Positions 7,335 to 15,802 of a stretch of 23,882 nucleotides of DNA are shown one piece after another (the first letter of the stretch is position 1; every line of letters begins with the position of its first letter). Source of the DNA: a virus. The position numbers and the translations under genes are program-made. The stretch is from positions 1-23,882 of IMG/VR virus record IMGVR_UViG_3300030380_000804; one strand, written 5' to 3'. Below the pieces are notes generated by a model. That model saw only the letters and a program-made list of their open reading frames with translations, was not told where the DNA came from and made no database searches.

Positions 7335-9584
7335 ATGGCAATGTTCAAAGCATTTAAACCCAGTGGAATGGAAAAAATAGCACGTTCTATGGGCTATCAG
7401 GGTAACATGCAAAACTTTCAAAGTTTTCTTGCACAAGACCCGATGAGACAACAACAAATGCAAAATTTTACAAATAAAGCTATGCAGATGGCTAGAGGCG
7501 GTGTTGTAAAAATGCAACAAGGTGGACAGCCTACAGGTCAGCCTATTTTATATAGTGGACAACAAGCACCTACGCCTGTTTTATCTCAACCGCCAGAACA
7601 ACAGTTTACAAGAACAGAACCCGTTTTATATAAAAAAGGTGACAAAGATATACCAAAAGGTAAAAAACCGGGAGATATTAAAACGCCCGGAACTAAAACA
7701 CCTATACCCGGAATCGCTTCATTTACAACACAACAAATGTATAACCCTGCTTTGCCTCAAGGTGGCGTAACAGTAGCTGCACAAATGCAGCCAACTAGAG
7801 ATCAAGACATTGACCCTAGAACGGGTATGCTTCGTGGTCAAGTTGCTGCTGGAACAACAATGGCTACAACTGCACAAGCAGCAATGCAACAACAAACTGA
7901 CGCAAACTTAATGCAAGCAGTAACTGCTGCACCTGCTATTGACGCTGCTGTAAATTCAGTTCAAGCTGCACAACTTAATCCTGACGATCCTCGTAATCAG
8001 ATAACTGCTGCACAACAAACAGCATCTTCTGTGGGTAGCCTAGATGCAGCACAGGGCAATGAGATACTTATCGACAATCCTGTGCAACGTCAAATACAAC
8101 AGGGTGAATTAATCAGTGGCACAGGCGTTGATGCTGCTAAAGCTGCAAAGTTAACTGCACAAACAGAAGCTGCTGCTGCTACTGCACAGCCAAGCCAACA
8201 AGCTATGGTGGCAGAACAGCTTGATGGTCTGATGCAGGACTTTGAAGGTGGTACTACACCAGCATGGGCTGCAGGAGCTATGAGGGCTGCTACAGCGGCT
8301 ATGGCTGCTCGTGGGCTAGGTTCTTCTAGCCTTGCGGGTCAGGCTGTTGTACAGGCTGCTATGGAGTCTGCGTTACCTATTGCACAAGCAGATGCGGCTA
8401 CAATAGCTAGGTTTGAATCACAGAACTTATCTAATAGACAGCAATCAGCGATGCTGGCTGCAGAACAACGTGCTAAATTTATGGGCATGGAGTTTGACCA
8501 AGCATTTCAAACAAAAGTAATGAATGCCAGCAAAATTAGTGACATTGCTAATCAAAACTTTACTGCAGAACAACAGGTGCAGCTAGAAAACTCTCGTATC
8601 GCTAACACAATGAATTTAAATAACCTGTCTAATACACAGGCTCTTGTAATGGCTGAAGCTGCTGCACTTTCACAACTAGACACTTCAAATTTAAATAATC
8701 GCCAACAAGCTGCTGTGCAAAATGCGCAAAGTTTCATGCAGCTTAATATGGCTAACTTGTCTAATCAGCAACAGACTGAACTGTTTAAAGCACAACAAAG
8801 AGTTCAATCATTATTTACGGATCAAGCTGCAGAAAATGCGTCACGGCAGTTTAATGCATCTAGTCAAAATCAAGTTGACCAGTTCTTTGCAAATCTCTCA
8901 AGCCAAACTTCACAATTTAATGCATCTCAAAGAAATGCACAGGCTAAGTTTAATGCTGGCGAAGCAAACGCTCAAGAAAGATTTAATGCAGACTTAAATA
9001 ACCAACGTGACCAGTTTAACGCACAGAACCAACTTGTGATTGCACAGTCTAATGCTCAATGGCGTAGACAAATTGCAACTGCAAATACGGCAGCTATTAA
9101 TCGTGCTAACGAATTAAATGCTTCTGCTGTTCTTGATATAAGTAAAACGGCGTATGATAATTTGTGGAATTTTTATTCTGATAGTATGGAGTGGGCGTGG
9201 ACATCTTCTGAAAATCAACTAGATCGTATAAATGCTTTAGCTCTTGCTGAAGTAGATGCTAAAACAAGAGCTAGAATTGCAAAAGAACAAGGACGATCTG
9301 CTGCAGGTTCTGCTATCGGTGGTTTAATTGGTACTATAGGTGCTGCATTAATTCAATGCTGGGTAGCACGGGAAGTTTATGGTAATAATGATATGCGTTG
9401 GTTTATATTCCGTGCTTGGTTAAAGTATGACGCACCTAAGTGGTTTGAAAAACTATACTTGACACACGGTGAAAAATATGCTAAGTTTATAAGTAACAAG
9501 CCACCACTAAAATGGTGTACTAAAAAACTTATGGACTTAGTTGTTGAACGCAAAGGAAAGATGCACAATGTCCAGACAGTATAA
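7335..9584 (+). CDS. Internal virion / ejection-type protein with 11-residue repeats, 749 aa
   Basis: Four regions are visible. (1) Residues 1-130 are Gln/Met/Pro-rich with ARGGVVKMQQGGQ, probably a flexible entry segment. (2) Residues 165-360 are Ala/Gln-rich and helical. (3) Residues 363-604 are about 22 consecutive 11-residue units, most with Asn at position 2 and the clearest reading FNA. (4) A glycine-rich hydrophobic segment follows, GSAIGGLIGTIGAALIQ (657-673), and then a C-terminal domain beginning CWVAREVYG and rich in Trp, Lys and Tyr (674-740). A membrane-inserting segment after a long helical rod suits a protein ejected to form a DNA conduit, like the T7 gp14/gp15/gp16 set. The position before further ejection-type genes agrees. 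No enzyme motif is visible. The function is inferred from architecture. The start has AGGA seven bases upstream. Confidence 0.65.
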   Translation: MAMFKAFKPSGMEKIARSMGYQGNMQNFQSFLAQDPMRQQQMQNFTNKAMQMARGGVVKMQQGGQPTGQPILYSGQQAPTPVLSQPPEQQFTRTEPVLYKKGDKDIPKGKKPGDIKTPGTKTPIPGIASFTTQQMYNPALPQGGVTVAAQMQPTRDQDIDPRTGMLRGQVAAGTTMATTAQAAMQQQTDANLMQAVTAAPAIDAAVNSVQAAQLNPDDPRNQITAAQQTASSVGSLDAAQGNEILIDNPVQRQIQQGELISGTGVDAAKAAKLTAQTEAAAATAQPSQQAMVAEQLDGLMQDFEGGTTPAWAAGAMRAATAAMAARGLGSSSLAGQAVVQAAMESALPIAQADAATIARFESQNLSNRQQSAMLAAEQRAKFMGMEFDQAFQTKVMNASKISDIANQNFTAEQQVQLENSRIANTMNLNNLSNTQALVMAEAAALSQLDTSNLNNRQQAAVQNAQSFMQLNMANLSNQQQTELFKAQQRVQSLFTDQAAENASRQFNASSQNQVDQFFANLSSQTSQFNASQRNAQAKFNAGEANAQERFNADLNNQRDQFNAQNQLVIAQSNAQWRRQIATANTAAINRANELNASAVLDISKTAYDNLWNFYSDSMEWAWTSSENQLDRINALALAEVDAKTRARIAKEQGRSAAGSAIGGLIGTIGAALIQCWVAREVYGNNDMRWFIFRAWLKYDAPKWFEKLYLTHGEKYAKFISNKPPLKWCTKKLMDLVVERKGKMHNVQTV
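8421..9146 (+). repeat. Hendecad (33-bp) protein repeat array in the ejection-type protein
   Basis: Units of 11 residues start at residues 363, 374, 385, 396 and so on, up to 594. Sixteen of 22 units have Asn at position 2. Six consecutive units (506-571) begin FNA, FFA, FNA, FNA, FNA, FNA, and the next three start SNA, ANT and LNA. There are no insertions or deletions in the register as counted by eye. Eleven-residue periods are typical of right-handed or nearly straight coiled coils. Confidence 0.8.
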
Positions 9585-9780
9585 TCCCGCAATACAATCA
9601 TATAAAAATATGAAGTTAGATGAGATGCCTAAACAGCAAAAGAAACAGGCATCAGGATTACTTGCGCCTAAAAATATGAACATGACAAATGCTGATGAAG
9701 ATTTGTCTAGTCCTTTAGTGCGTGTTAAAAAACATATGCAAGCTATACGTGAACGTAGGATATCTAAACATGGCACTTGA
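9568..9780 (+). CDS. Small basic phage protein, 70 aa, function unknown
   Basis: I chose ATG 9568 (MSRQYNPAIQSYKNMKLDEM) because AAAGGAAAG lies 8-16 bases upstream. An in-frame TTG at 9541 would add nine residues without a better ribosome site. The gene overlaps the end of the 749-aa gene by 17 bases in another frame. The protein is Lys-, Arg- and Gln-rich with no hydrophobic stretch; residues 40-68 look helical and basic (RVKKHMQAIRERRISKHG). I do not recognise a family. Its place inside the ejection-protein cluster suggests a minor virion or assembly role. It overlaps the next gene by 11 bases. Confidence 0.6.
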   Translation: MSRQYNPAIQSYKNMKLDEMPKQQKKQASGLLAPKNMNMTNADEDLSSPLVRVKKHMQAIRERRISKHGT

Positions 9781-10279
9781 CACAACTCCACTATTTGATG
9801 CACCGATTCCGGGTATGTCTTTGACCCACGAATTAGGCGCAAGACCTTGGCAACAGCCAGCACAGTATCCTACTGTGGATGAGGCCATTCAATATTATAT
9901 GGATAAAATGACATCTGATGAGTTTATGGATCAGCTTATTGATGTAGTTGAAATGGGTATACCCGTTGCAGACATTGCAAATATTATGCAAGTATCTAGC
10001 GTAATGGAAGGCGTTCATAGTTTAGATGTGGGTGTGCTAGTGGCTCCCGTTTTAATGGAAATGATTATGTTTATTGCTGAAAGTGCTGACGCTGAATATG
10101 TAACTGGACTTGATGAGCCTACTGAGGGGCAAGTAAGTAAAGCTAAAATGGCTAAAATTATGCAAGAACTTGAGCAAGAGGTTGGTAATATTGAGCAGCC
10201 AGAAGAAACTGAAACAGCTAAAGTAGAACAAGCTGATAGTGAAAATAAGCCTAAAGGCTTAATGGGACGGAGACAATAA
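9770..10279 (+). CDS. Conserved phage structural-cluster protein, 169 aa
   Basis: ATG 9770 is preferred over an upstream in-frame ATG (9722), because AGGA lies at 9757-9760 with suitable spacing and MALDTTPLFDAPIPGMSLTH is a natural phage-like N-terminus. The protein has a PGMSLTHELGARPWQQPAQY segment, a helical core (DEAIQYYMDKMTSDEFMDQL to about 120) with LDVGVLVAPVLMEMIMFIAE, then an acidic Glu-rich tail ending KGLMGRR. I recall homologues with an RPW..PpqY segment, a G.h.lDVG.LiAPvl motif and a terminal GLM.RR in marine phage structural clusters, but no proven function. The hydrophobic helix is moderate, so membrane insertion is uncertain. The stop overlaps the ATG of the following gene by one base (TAATG), consistent with coupled translation. 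Confidence 0.65.
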   Translation: MALDTTPLFDAPIPGMSLTHELGARPWQQPAQYPTVDEAIQYYMDKMTSDEFMDQLIDVVEMGIPVADIANIMQVSSVMEGVHSLDVGVLVAPVLMEMIMFIAESADAEYVTGLDEPTEGQVSKAKMAKIMQELEQEVGNIEQPEETETAKVEQADSENKPKGLMGRRQ

Positions 10280-11568
10280 TGAGTTTTGGCGAAGGTTTTG
10301 TAACAGGATTAGCTAGTTCATTAGATAGAGCATTGCAAGTTGATATGCAACGTAACATGGATAGAATGTCACGTGCGGAGGAGTTTGCCACAAGACGCAG
10401 ATTACAAAAAATTGAGTTTACAGAAACTAAAGGAAGAGAATTAAAAGAAAATTTACGAGAACTTGCTGCTCTTACGGGAAGCAATCGCCGTGCAGCTATG
10501 GCTGCTGAAGGTGTTGGTGGTACTTCAGATGCAATTGCTGAACTTGTAACAGACTTAAAAGAACAACGAAAAAAATTAGGAAAAGAGTTTAGCGTTAGTA
10601 AGTTTATTGATTTTTCTGGTGAAGAAACTTTAACAGACCCACGTACTCTTGTTGATAATTTTAATAGGTTTAAGCCTGACGTAGACTTTAGTGCTAAAAT
10701 ACCTTCTGGAATGGGTAAGACTACTGGTCTTATGGGTGCATTAGGCATAGAAATGAAACGTGATATAGGTGCAGACGTAGAAGCTACTGTTCCAGTTGAC
10801 GAAGAATACACAGCACCTCGTGATACATCAGAAATACCTTCGGCAACTATTAGTTTTGCTGAAGGGTATGAAGCAAGAGAGTTTGCTGCTAAGTTTGAAA
10901 AAAATAAAGACGAGGCGTATAAAAGCACGGAAAACATTCTTGCGTATGGTCAACAGTTAATGCTAGAAAATAAGCCGGGTACAGATGCACATACTCAAGG
11001 CCAGACATACTATGATATGGCTATGCAAACTCTGAAAGAGAAGAAACAGAATGAAAACGCAGACAATGCAACAACACTAAATCCAACAACTGGAATTAAA
11101 ATAGTTGACCAAGTAAAAAATACTTTTTATGATGCGGAATTTACAGAGACAACTAAAGATAGGCTGATAGCTAAACTAACTGGTACAAGTTCATATAAAG
11201 CTTATTTTGCTGCGCAGCCTTCTGTGATTGATGAGATACAGAAAACAACAGCAGCTTATAATAATGATGCTACACTGCAAAACTTTTTGCGTGTTGAGCA
11301 ACGTGCTTTTAATACCAATACTCAAACATATCTTAATAAGTTTTCTCAACAAGATATAGAAGAGAATAAAGCATATACCTTTGATGAGGATGGAAATGCA
11401 ACAGCCAATGCAGCTATTGAACCTAGTGCGACAGTTGATGCACAAGGCAAACCTCTGTTTGGTATTGGTGATATGAGCATGGTTAAGTATTATGACCCAC
11501 AGAATAATACTTATATAGGAGATACTGTCGCAGTTTGGATGGGTAATGACTGGGCTTACTTGGAGTAA
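10279..11568 (+). CDS. Internal virion-type structural protein, 429 aa
   Basis: The N-terminus, MSFGEGFVTGLASSLDRALQ, is a short amphipathic helix followed by a strongly charged helical segment to about residue 65 (RMSRAEEFATRRRLQKIEF). Residues about 70-190 are mixed, with FIDFSGEETLTDPRTLVDNF. About 190-270 and 280-370 are helical, and the C-terminal part (380-429) is Asn/Thr/Gly-rich and beta-like. I recall marine phage proteins with similar M.F..GF..G....d..l starts next to large ejection proteins, but no named function. No catalytic motif is visible. The gene overlaps its upstream neighbour by one base and is followed five bases later by the 1233-aa gene, so a role in the internal core is the best inference. 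Confidence 0.55.
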   Translation: MSFGEGFVTGLASSLDRALQVDMQRNMDRMSRAEEFATRRRLQKIEFTETKGRELKENLRELAALTGSNRRAAMAAEGVGGTSDAIAELVTDLKEQRKKLGKEFSVSKFIDFSGEETLTDPRTLVDNFNRFKPDVDFSAKIPSGMGKTTGLMGALGIEMKRDIGADVEATVPVDEEYTAPRDTSEIPSATISFAEGYEAREFAAKFEKNKDEAYKSTENILAYGQQLMLENKPGTDAHTQGQTYYDMAMQTLKEKKQNENADNATTLNPTTGIKIVDQVKNTFYDAEFTETTKDRLIAKLTGTSSYKAYFAAQPSVIDEIQKTTAAYNNDATLQNFLRVEQRAFNTNTQTYLNKFSQQDIEENKAYTFDEDGNATANAAIEPSATVDAQGKPLFGIGDMSMVKYYDPQNNTYIGDTVAVWMGNDWAYLE

Positions 11569-11573
11569 GTTAC

Positions 11574-14500
11574 ATGGTTAAGATACTTAATTACGCATCT
11601 CCTGAAATAGAAGAGCAGTATACTACACAGGAAACTGAAGACCAGCCTGTTGTAGATACAAGCACTATAGCAAAACCAGTACAGGAAGAAACAAAACCTG
11701 TAACAAAAGGTCCACGTATCCTGCGTCCTGCAGGTACAACAACTCCCCCTAAAGCAAGTATATCAGCAGTACGTGCAGCGCAGTCTAGTGCGCCTACAGG
11801 ACCATCTGTGCCTACAGGTGTAACTGAAGAAGATATTGCTTTTGAAGAGGCTAAAAAAGAACAAGAACGGTTAGCAGCTATTGAAACTAAAATAGATTAT
11901 GAAGCTGCTGATGCTGAAACAGATATGCCTCAAACAGATAAATTTAAGTTTATGACTAGGGAACAGATGGTGCGACTTGGTATGGCTACACCAGAAAAAG
12001 TAGTAGACACTACTACACGTGCGTATCGTGCTAGAAAAGAAAATGCTGAAACTGCAGAGGATATTGCTAGTGGTGCAGCAGAACTGGGTATATCAGAAAA
12101 CGAGTTTATTCGTGATTTTGTCATACCTCGTATGCCAGACAAGGTAGATGCTAATGGTGATCCTGACGAAAACGGCAACCCAAGCCTTATGAAAAAGTTT
12201 TTGTCTACGCCTGTGGCTGGACCTGTATTTATGCGGTCTTTGCTCAAGGTAGGTGGAGCTATAAATGTAGGCACTGCAGCCTATAACGATTTTATAGACG
12301 ATGCAGTTACATCCCTTGCTGAAAATAGTCCAGATACATATAAAGATGTTAGTAAGTTTGTATTTGGCGGTAAGGTGGACAAAGATACTTTTGTTAAGAA
12401 GCTAATGCGTGAGTCGGGAAACACTTTGCTCATGCTTGAAGGTATACCTGCATTGGGTACAGGTGCTAAACTAGGTAGTGATTTTAAACAAGCTGCTAAA
12501 CAGGTAGAAAAAGAAAGCCGTAGATTAAATGTACAAATGGCTAAAGCAATGTCACAAAAGCAAGCTGATGAGAAAGCTGCGCTGGCTAAAGATGTTGCCA
12601 AACAAAATAAACAAATAACTACAGACTATATTAAAGAGTTTGAGCAAAAGATTGGCGCACGTAGTAAACTAAATATTGAAGAAGTCATAGATGAAAGCAA
12701 GATAATATCAACTGCAAAAGGTGGGCAGCTTATTATAGACGAAAAGAAAGCACGTGCTGTTGGCAAACAAAAGCTAGAGGATATAGATGGTCAACCTATT
12801 AACCTTATAAACATGGCTGAAGGTGAAGACAAAGTAGCAGACTTCTTGGATTTAGCGGGTGATACTTTGACTATCAATGTTATTCGTCCAGAAAAACTAG
12901 ATGCATTTACTGCTGCTGCTGCTGACATTATTGCTAAGAAGCCAGACTTATACAATCCAAAGAAACGCTTAGTAGATAACTTATTTGAAATGTCCGTTAA
13001 TCAAGAAGCACTACAAACAGATGAGTTGCTTTCCTTATTAAATAAATATGATCTATCCTATGAAGACTACGCTACTATGGTTCTTGGCTCTGCCAGTGAT
13101 GCAGGTAGGGTGCTACAGAAATTCTCTCAGCTATCTAAACGCATAAAACCTAAAGGTGAAATAGATAATATCCGTGCTGCTGCTGTGCTGGATAATCAAA
13201 ACGGTATTATGAAGTTTATCCGTAGAACTGAGAACATTCGCCGTGGATTGCTGGTGTCTCAGATTGCTACTGCTGCACGTAACTTAACGTCTGCAGGTAT
13301 TCGTGCGCCATTAGAGGGTCTACAAAACGTAATGGACACTGCTTTATATAACATGGGGCAGGAAGGGATAGCCGCAGGTGCTAAGTCTATTGTGTCTAGG
13401 GCTAACTGGGACGATAGCTTTAGGCATATGCGCTACATGTTTGACGCTAAAAATGCTAGTGAGGTACGTGGCTATACAGACTTCGTTCTGTCTCGTCCCG
13501 GCATGAGCCAACAGTTTGATATGATGTATAATCAGATTAACGAAGTACGTAGAGCAACGGGTGCTGGTACAGGCGGTAAACTGGATAAGACACTAACCTT
13601 TATTGAGGATGGTGTAGATGTATTGAACACACCAAACCGTTGGCAGGAATATCTTGTTAGACGCAGTTCGTTCTTGGCTGAACTAGAACGTCTGTCAAAG
13701 AATGAGTATGGCATAGACCTGATTGAAGAGGTTAATGCAGGTAGACTTAATGACTTATTAAATGATGCTCCTGATATTATAGGAGATAAACGATCTTTCA
13801 AGCAACTTGTAGCTGACGCTACAGAAAAAGCATTGGACATTACCTATGCCAAGCAACCAGATACAGAAGTATTCAGGAACATTACGTCATTTATTACAAA
13901 CAATGGTCTGACTATTATTACTCCATTCCCACGCTTTATGTTTAACAGCATGGAGTTATTTGGCAACTATGCTTTTGGTGCATTAGCACCGCTAAGAAGA
14001 AAAGCAATGGGCATTGCCATTAAAGAAAGACGTGGGCCGCTATCTGCTAAAGAACGTAAGCAGCTATCTCGTAACATAATTGGTGTTATGGGTATATTGC
14101 CAGCAGCTATGTACTATCGTGGTCAGGAAGACGCACCAACAGATTACAAGATGCTGCGCACTGATGATGATAAGCTGATGGACACAACACCACAGTCGCC
14201 TATCTTGCGTCAGGCTTTGTGGATTGCTGAAGCTGCAAAAAGATATAATGATGGTACATTATCTAACTGGTATGACCACCGTGACGCTAAAGAAACATTC
14301 CTTGGTGTTAACGTGCGCACTGGCGCAGGTGATGCAGTCTTTAATGACATTGCAAAGATGATTGAAACTGCTGATGCGCAGAGTGGAGAGACTATAGGCT
14401 CTACATTTGGCACTATATTTGGTGAGTATGCTGCTACGTACTTTACACCACTAAATCAAATCATTGATGCGCAGCGTGGCACAGGTGAACGTGGGTTAGA

Positions 14501-15275
14501 GTATAGAGATGTACGCCAAGAGCCTGTGCTTGGTGAAACAGGTGTTGAAACAGCAATTGAATCGTTTAAGCGTGAGGCTGCAGAGCCTTTTGCTAGGCGT
14601 GGCTATGCAACTTTGCTGTCCCCAGAGGAAGAGGATAAGTTACCGTTAACAGAAACACTATTCCAAGAGGGAGAAAAACGGGAACGTATTATGCCACTAC
14701 TCAAGGTGTTTACTGGTATTGGTTTGACAAAAGAATCTAGTGAAGCAGGTAAGTTTCTTGAGGGGCTGGGCTTTCGTGATTACAAGATACGTACTAAAAC
14801 TATATCGCCGGGCTTCCAAAGATATGAAACCAAAGTTCTTCGTGAGTTACTTCCCACTATGGTAGACGTAGTAAAAAGCCCAGAGTTCATGCGCATATAT
14901 CGCACTGAGGCACGTAAGCGCAGTCCAGAGGAGCGTGAAAGAAAATCTGATGAGGCGTTCATTAAAGATGAACAGACAAGACGCATCACAGAAATACTAG
15001 CAGATTACAAACGTGCCATTGACCCTGTTCTTGAAGGGCAGGATGAAAAGGGATTAGTTGACCCAAAGACTGGTAATCCTATTGATGTACGTTTAACAGG
15101 TTATCTTGAGGCACAACAAAAGCTGCGTAAAATGAAACCAGCAGAAAGACGTGCGGCTCGTAATGCTTTGCCTAATATACTGCAGGAGTTAGGGCGAGGG
15201 GACGAGAAGCCTAGCTTTGCTAATGAAGACCACGTTAGAATGATGTTAGAGTATATCAAAGAAACTAGACTATAA
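11574..15275 (+). CDS. Large internal virion / ejection protein, 1233 aa
   Basis: This is the largest gene and the last of the late block, the place taken by the large core protein (gp16 equivalent) in T7-like phages. Residues 1-110 are Pro/Thr-rich and low in complexity. About 300-365 are strongly charged and helical, probably coiled coil (KQVEKESRRLNVQMAKAMSQ). About 530-700 hold a helical region with RRGLLVSQIATAARNLTSAG. About 765-850 contain FPRFMFNSMELFGNYAFG and a hydrophobic IIGVMGILPAAMYY that could insert in a membrane. The C-terminus is Arg/Lys/Glu-rich. I looked for the Glu-Ser type lytic transglycosylase motif that T7 gp16 carries at its N-terminus and saw none. The function is inferred from size, position and helical content. 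GGAG lies eight bases before ATG. Confidence 0.6.
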   Translation: MVKILNYASPEIEEQYTTQETEDQPVVDTSTIAKPVQEETKPVTKGPRILRPAGTTTPPKASISAVRAAQSSAPTGPSVPTGVTEEDIAFEEAKKEQERLAAIETKIDYEAADAETDMPQTDKFKFMTREQMVRLGMATPEKVVDTTTRAYRARKENAETAEDIASGAAELGISENEFIRDFVIPRMPDKVDANGDPDENGNPSLMKKFLSTPVAGPVFMRSLLKVGGAINVGTAAYNDFIDDAVTSLAENSPDTYKDVSKFVFGGKVDKDTFVKKLMRESGNTLLMLEGIPALGTGAKLGSDFKQAAKQVEKESRRLNVQMAKAMSQKQADEKAALAKDVAKQNKQITTDYIKEFEQKIGARSKLNIEEVIDESKIISTAKGGQLIIDEKKARAVGKQKLEDIDGQPINLINMAEGEDKVADFLDLAGDTLTINVIRPEKLDAFTAAAADIIAKKPDLYNPKKRLVDNLFEMSVNQEALQTDELLSLLNKYDLSYEDYATMVLGSASDAGRVLQKFSQLSKRIKPKGEIDNIRAAAVLDNQNGIMKFIRRTENIRRGLLVSQIATAARNLTSAGIRAPLEGLQNVMDTALYNMGQEGIAAGAKSIVSRANWDDSFRHMRYMFDAKNASEVRGYTDFVLSRPGMSQQFDMMYNQINEVRRATGAGTGGKLDKTLTFIEDGVDVLNTPNRWQEYLVRRSSFLAELERLSKNEYGIDLIEEVNAGRLNDLLNDAPDIIGDKRSFKQLVADATEKALDITYAKQPDTEVFRNITSFITNNGLTIITPFPRFMFNSMELFGNYAFGALAPLRRKAMGIAIKERRGPLSAKERKQLSRNIIGVMGILPAAMYYRGQEDAPTDYKMLRTDDDKLMDTTPQSPILRQALWIAEAAKRYNDGTLSNWYDHRDAKETFLGVNVRTGAGDAVFNDIAKMIETADAQSGETIGSTFGTIFGEYAATYFTPLNQIIDAQRGTGERGLEYRDVRQEPVLGETGVETAIESFKREAAEPFARRGYATLLSPEEEDKLPLTETLFQEGEKRERIMPLLKVFTGIGLTKESSEAGKFLEGLGFRDYKIRTKTISPGFQRYETKVLRELLPTMVDVVKSPEFMRIYRTEARKRSPEERERKSDEAFIKDEQTRRITEILADYKRAIDPVLEGQDEKGLVDPKTGNPIDVRLTGYLEAQQKLRKMKPAERRAARNALPNILQELGRGDEKPSFANEDHVRMMLEYIKETRL

Positions 15276-15279
15276 AAAG

Positions 15280-15299
15280 AGGGGGCTTAATTGCCCCCT
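15280..15299. terminator. Probable bidirectional rho-independent terminator
   Basis: A seven-base-pair stem, AGGGGGC (15280-15286) with GCCCCCT (15293-15299), surrounds a TTAATT loop. On the - strand the stem is followed by CTTTTTATA, a good U-tract. On the + strand it is followed by TCTTCCTCT, a weaker pyrimidine run. It lies five bases after the stop of the last late gene and between the two convergent blocks, so it probably ends transcription from both sides. Confidence 0.8.
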
Positions 15300-15303
15300 T
15301 CTT

Positions 15304-15341
15304 CCTCTGTCATTAGAGGTATGAGTATCAGATATGATACT
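15304..15341. other. Two additional hairpins in the convergent intergenic region
   Basis: CCTCT (15304-15308) pairs with AGAGG (15315-15319) across six bases. AGTATCA (15324-15330) pairs with TGATACT (15335-15341) across GATA. Neither has a U-tract. The second lies four bases past the stop of the last - strand ORF. They may block 3' exonucleases or support termination; this is inference. Confidence 0.4.
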
Positions 15342-15345
15342 ACTA

Positions 15346-15480
15346 TTATTGTAAGTCCCACCATCCATCATACTCCTTTGCACAGTTACATATATCGTTT
15401 AGTAATCCCATACCAAATGCGTAGAGTAGCCATCCACCGATAGCTACAAACGGTGTTATCTTAACGATTGTCACCGTCAC
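15346..15480 (-). CDS. Possible small membrane protein, 44 aa
   Basis: This would be the last gene of the - strand block. The frame is open further upstream, but only with a TTG start deep inside the mazG-like gene. I therefore favour GTG at 15480 (or the nearby GTG at 15474), close to the mazG-like stop; AGGG precedes the inner GTG. The product would have one membrane segment, ITPFVAIGGWLLYAFGMGLL, then a short C-terminus with two cysteines (DICNCAKEYDGWW). No family is recognised. The gene is short, overlaps its neighbour by about 20 bases and uses a GTG start, so it remains uncertain, although the hydrophobic-then-acidic layout looks protein-like. Confidence 0.4.
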   Translation of the reverse strand: MTVTIVKITPFVAIGGWLLYAFGMGLLNDICNCAKEYDGWWDLQ

Positions 15481-15799
15481 CCTGTAAACGATTCCTAGCT
15501 TTCCTGTCTGCCAGTTTGTCCAAGTTGTCTTCCATGATTCTACCAAGGTTCATGTCCACTTCTTTAGCAAGCATGGCGCAATACCACATAACATCTCCAA
15601 TCTCGTGACCAATAGCATTTAGTTTAGCGTGATGCTCTTCTCTATCTGCACCATCACGTATTAGCTTCTTTGCTTTGTTAGCAATCTCACCAGCCTCACC
15701 AGCCAATCCCAATGTTAGATATTCTAGTGCTTTATTATCTGGGTATATTGCCGTTTCTGCAGCCTTTTCTTGGTACTCCGTTGCTGTAATATTACTCAT
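15461..15799 (-). CDS. mazG-like: MazG-like nucleotide pyrophosphohydrolase, 112 aa
   Basis: This is a member of the all-alpha NTP pyrophosphatase (MazG-type) superfamily, which hydrolyses nucleoside triphosphates to monophosphates plus pyrophosphate. The metal-binding motifs are visible: GLAGEAGEIANK (residues 31-42, E35 and E38) and HEIGDVMWY (65-73, E66 and D69), with a conserved C-terminal KLADRKARNR. The N-terminal EYQEKAAETAIYP is the usual family start. I chose ATG 15799 because AGGAG lies six bases upstream; an in-frame ATG at 15844 would add 15 residues and also has an acceptable AAGGG. In marine phages MazG-like enzymes are thought to adjust nucleotide pools or (p)ppGpp during infection, but substrates vary. 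It sits in a nucleotide-metabolism operon with the ribonucleotide reductase. Confidence 0.85.
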   Translation of the reverse strand: MSNITATEYQEKAAETAIYPDNKALEYLTLGLAGEAGEIANKAKKLIRDGADREEHHAKLNAIGHEIGDVMWYCAMLAKEVDMNLGRIMEDNLDKLADRKARNRLQGDGDNR

Positions 15800-15802
15800 A
15801 TA

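Noticed and set aside
9722-9769. Upstream ATG adding 16 residues to the 169-aa protein
   Set aside because: The added residues are encoded within the preceding small gene, and the ATG at 9770 has AGGA at proper spacing.
10251-10937. 228-aa open frame on the - strand
   Set aside because: It is antisense to the 429-aa structural gene, with a Ser/Leu-rich composition typical of reverse-frame shadows.
15481-15546. Longer 66-aa version of the last - strand ORF
   Set aside because: It would need a TTG start inside the mazG-like coding region without a ribosome site; the GTG starts near the mazG-like stop are more plausible.
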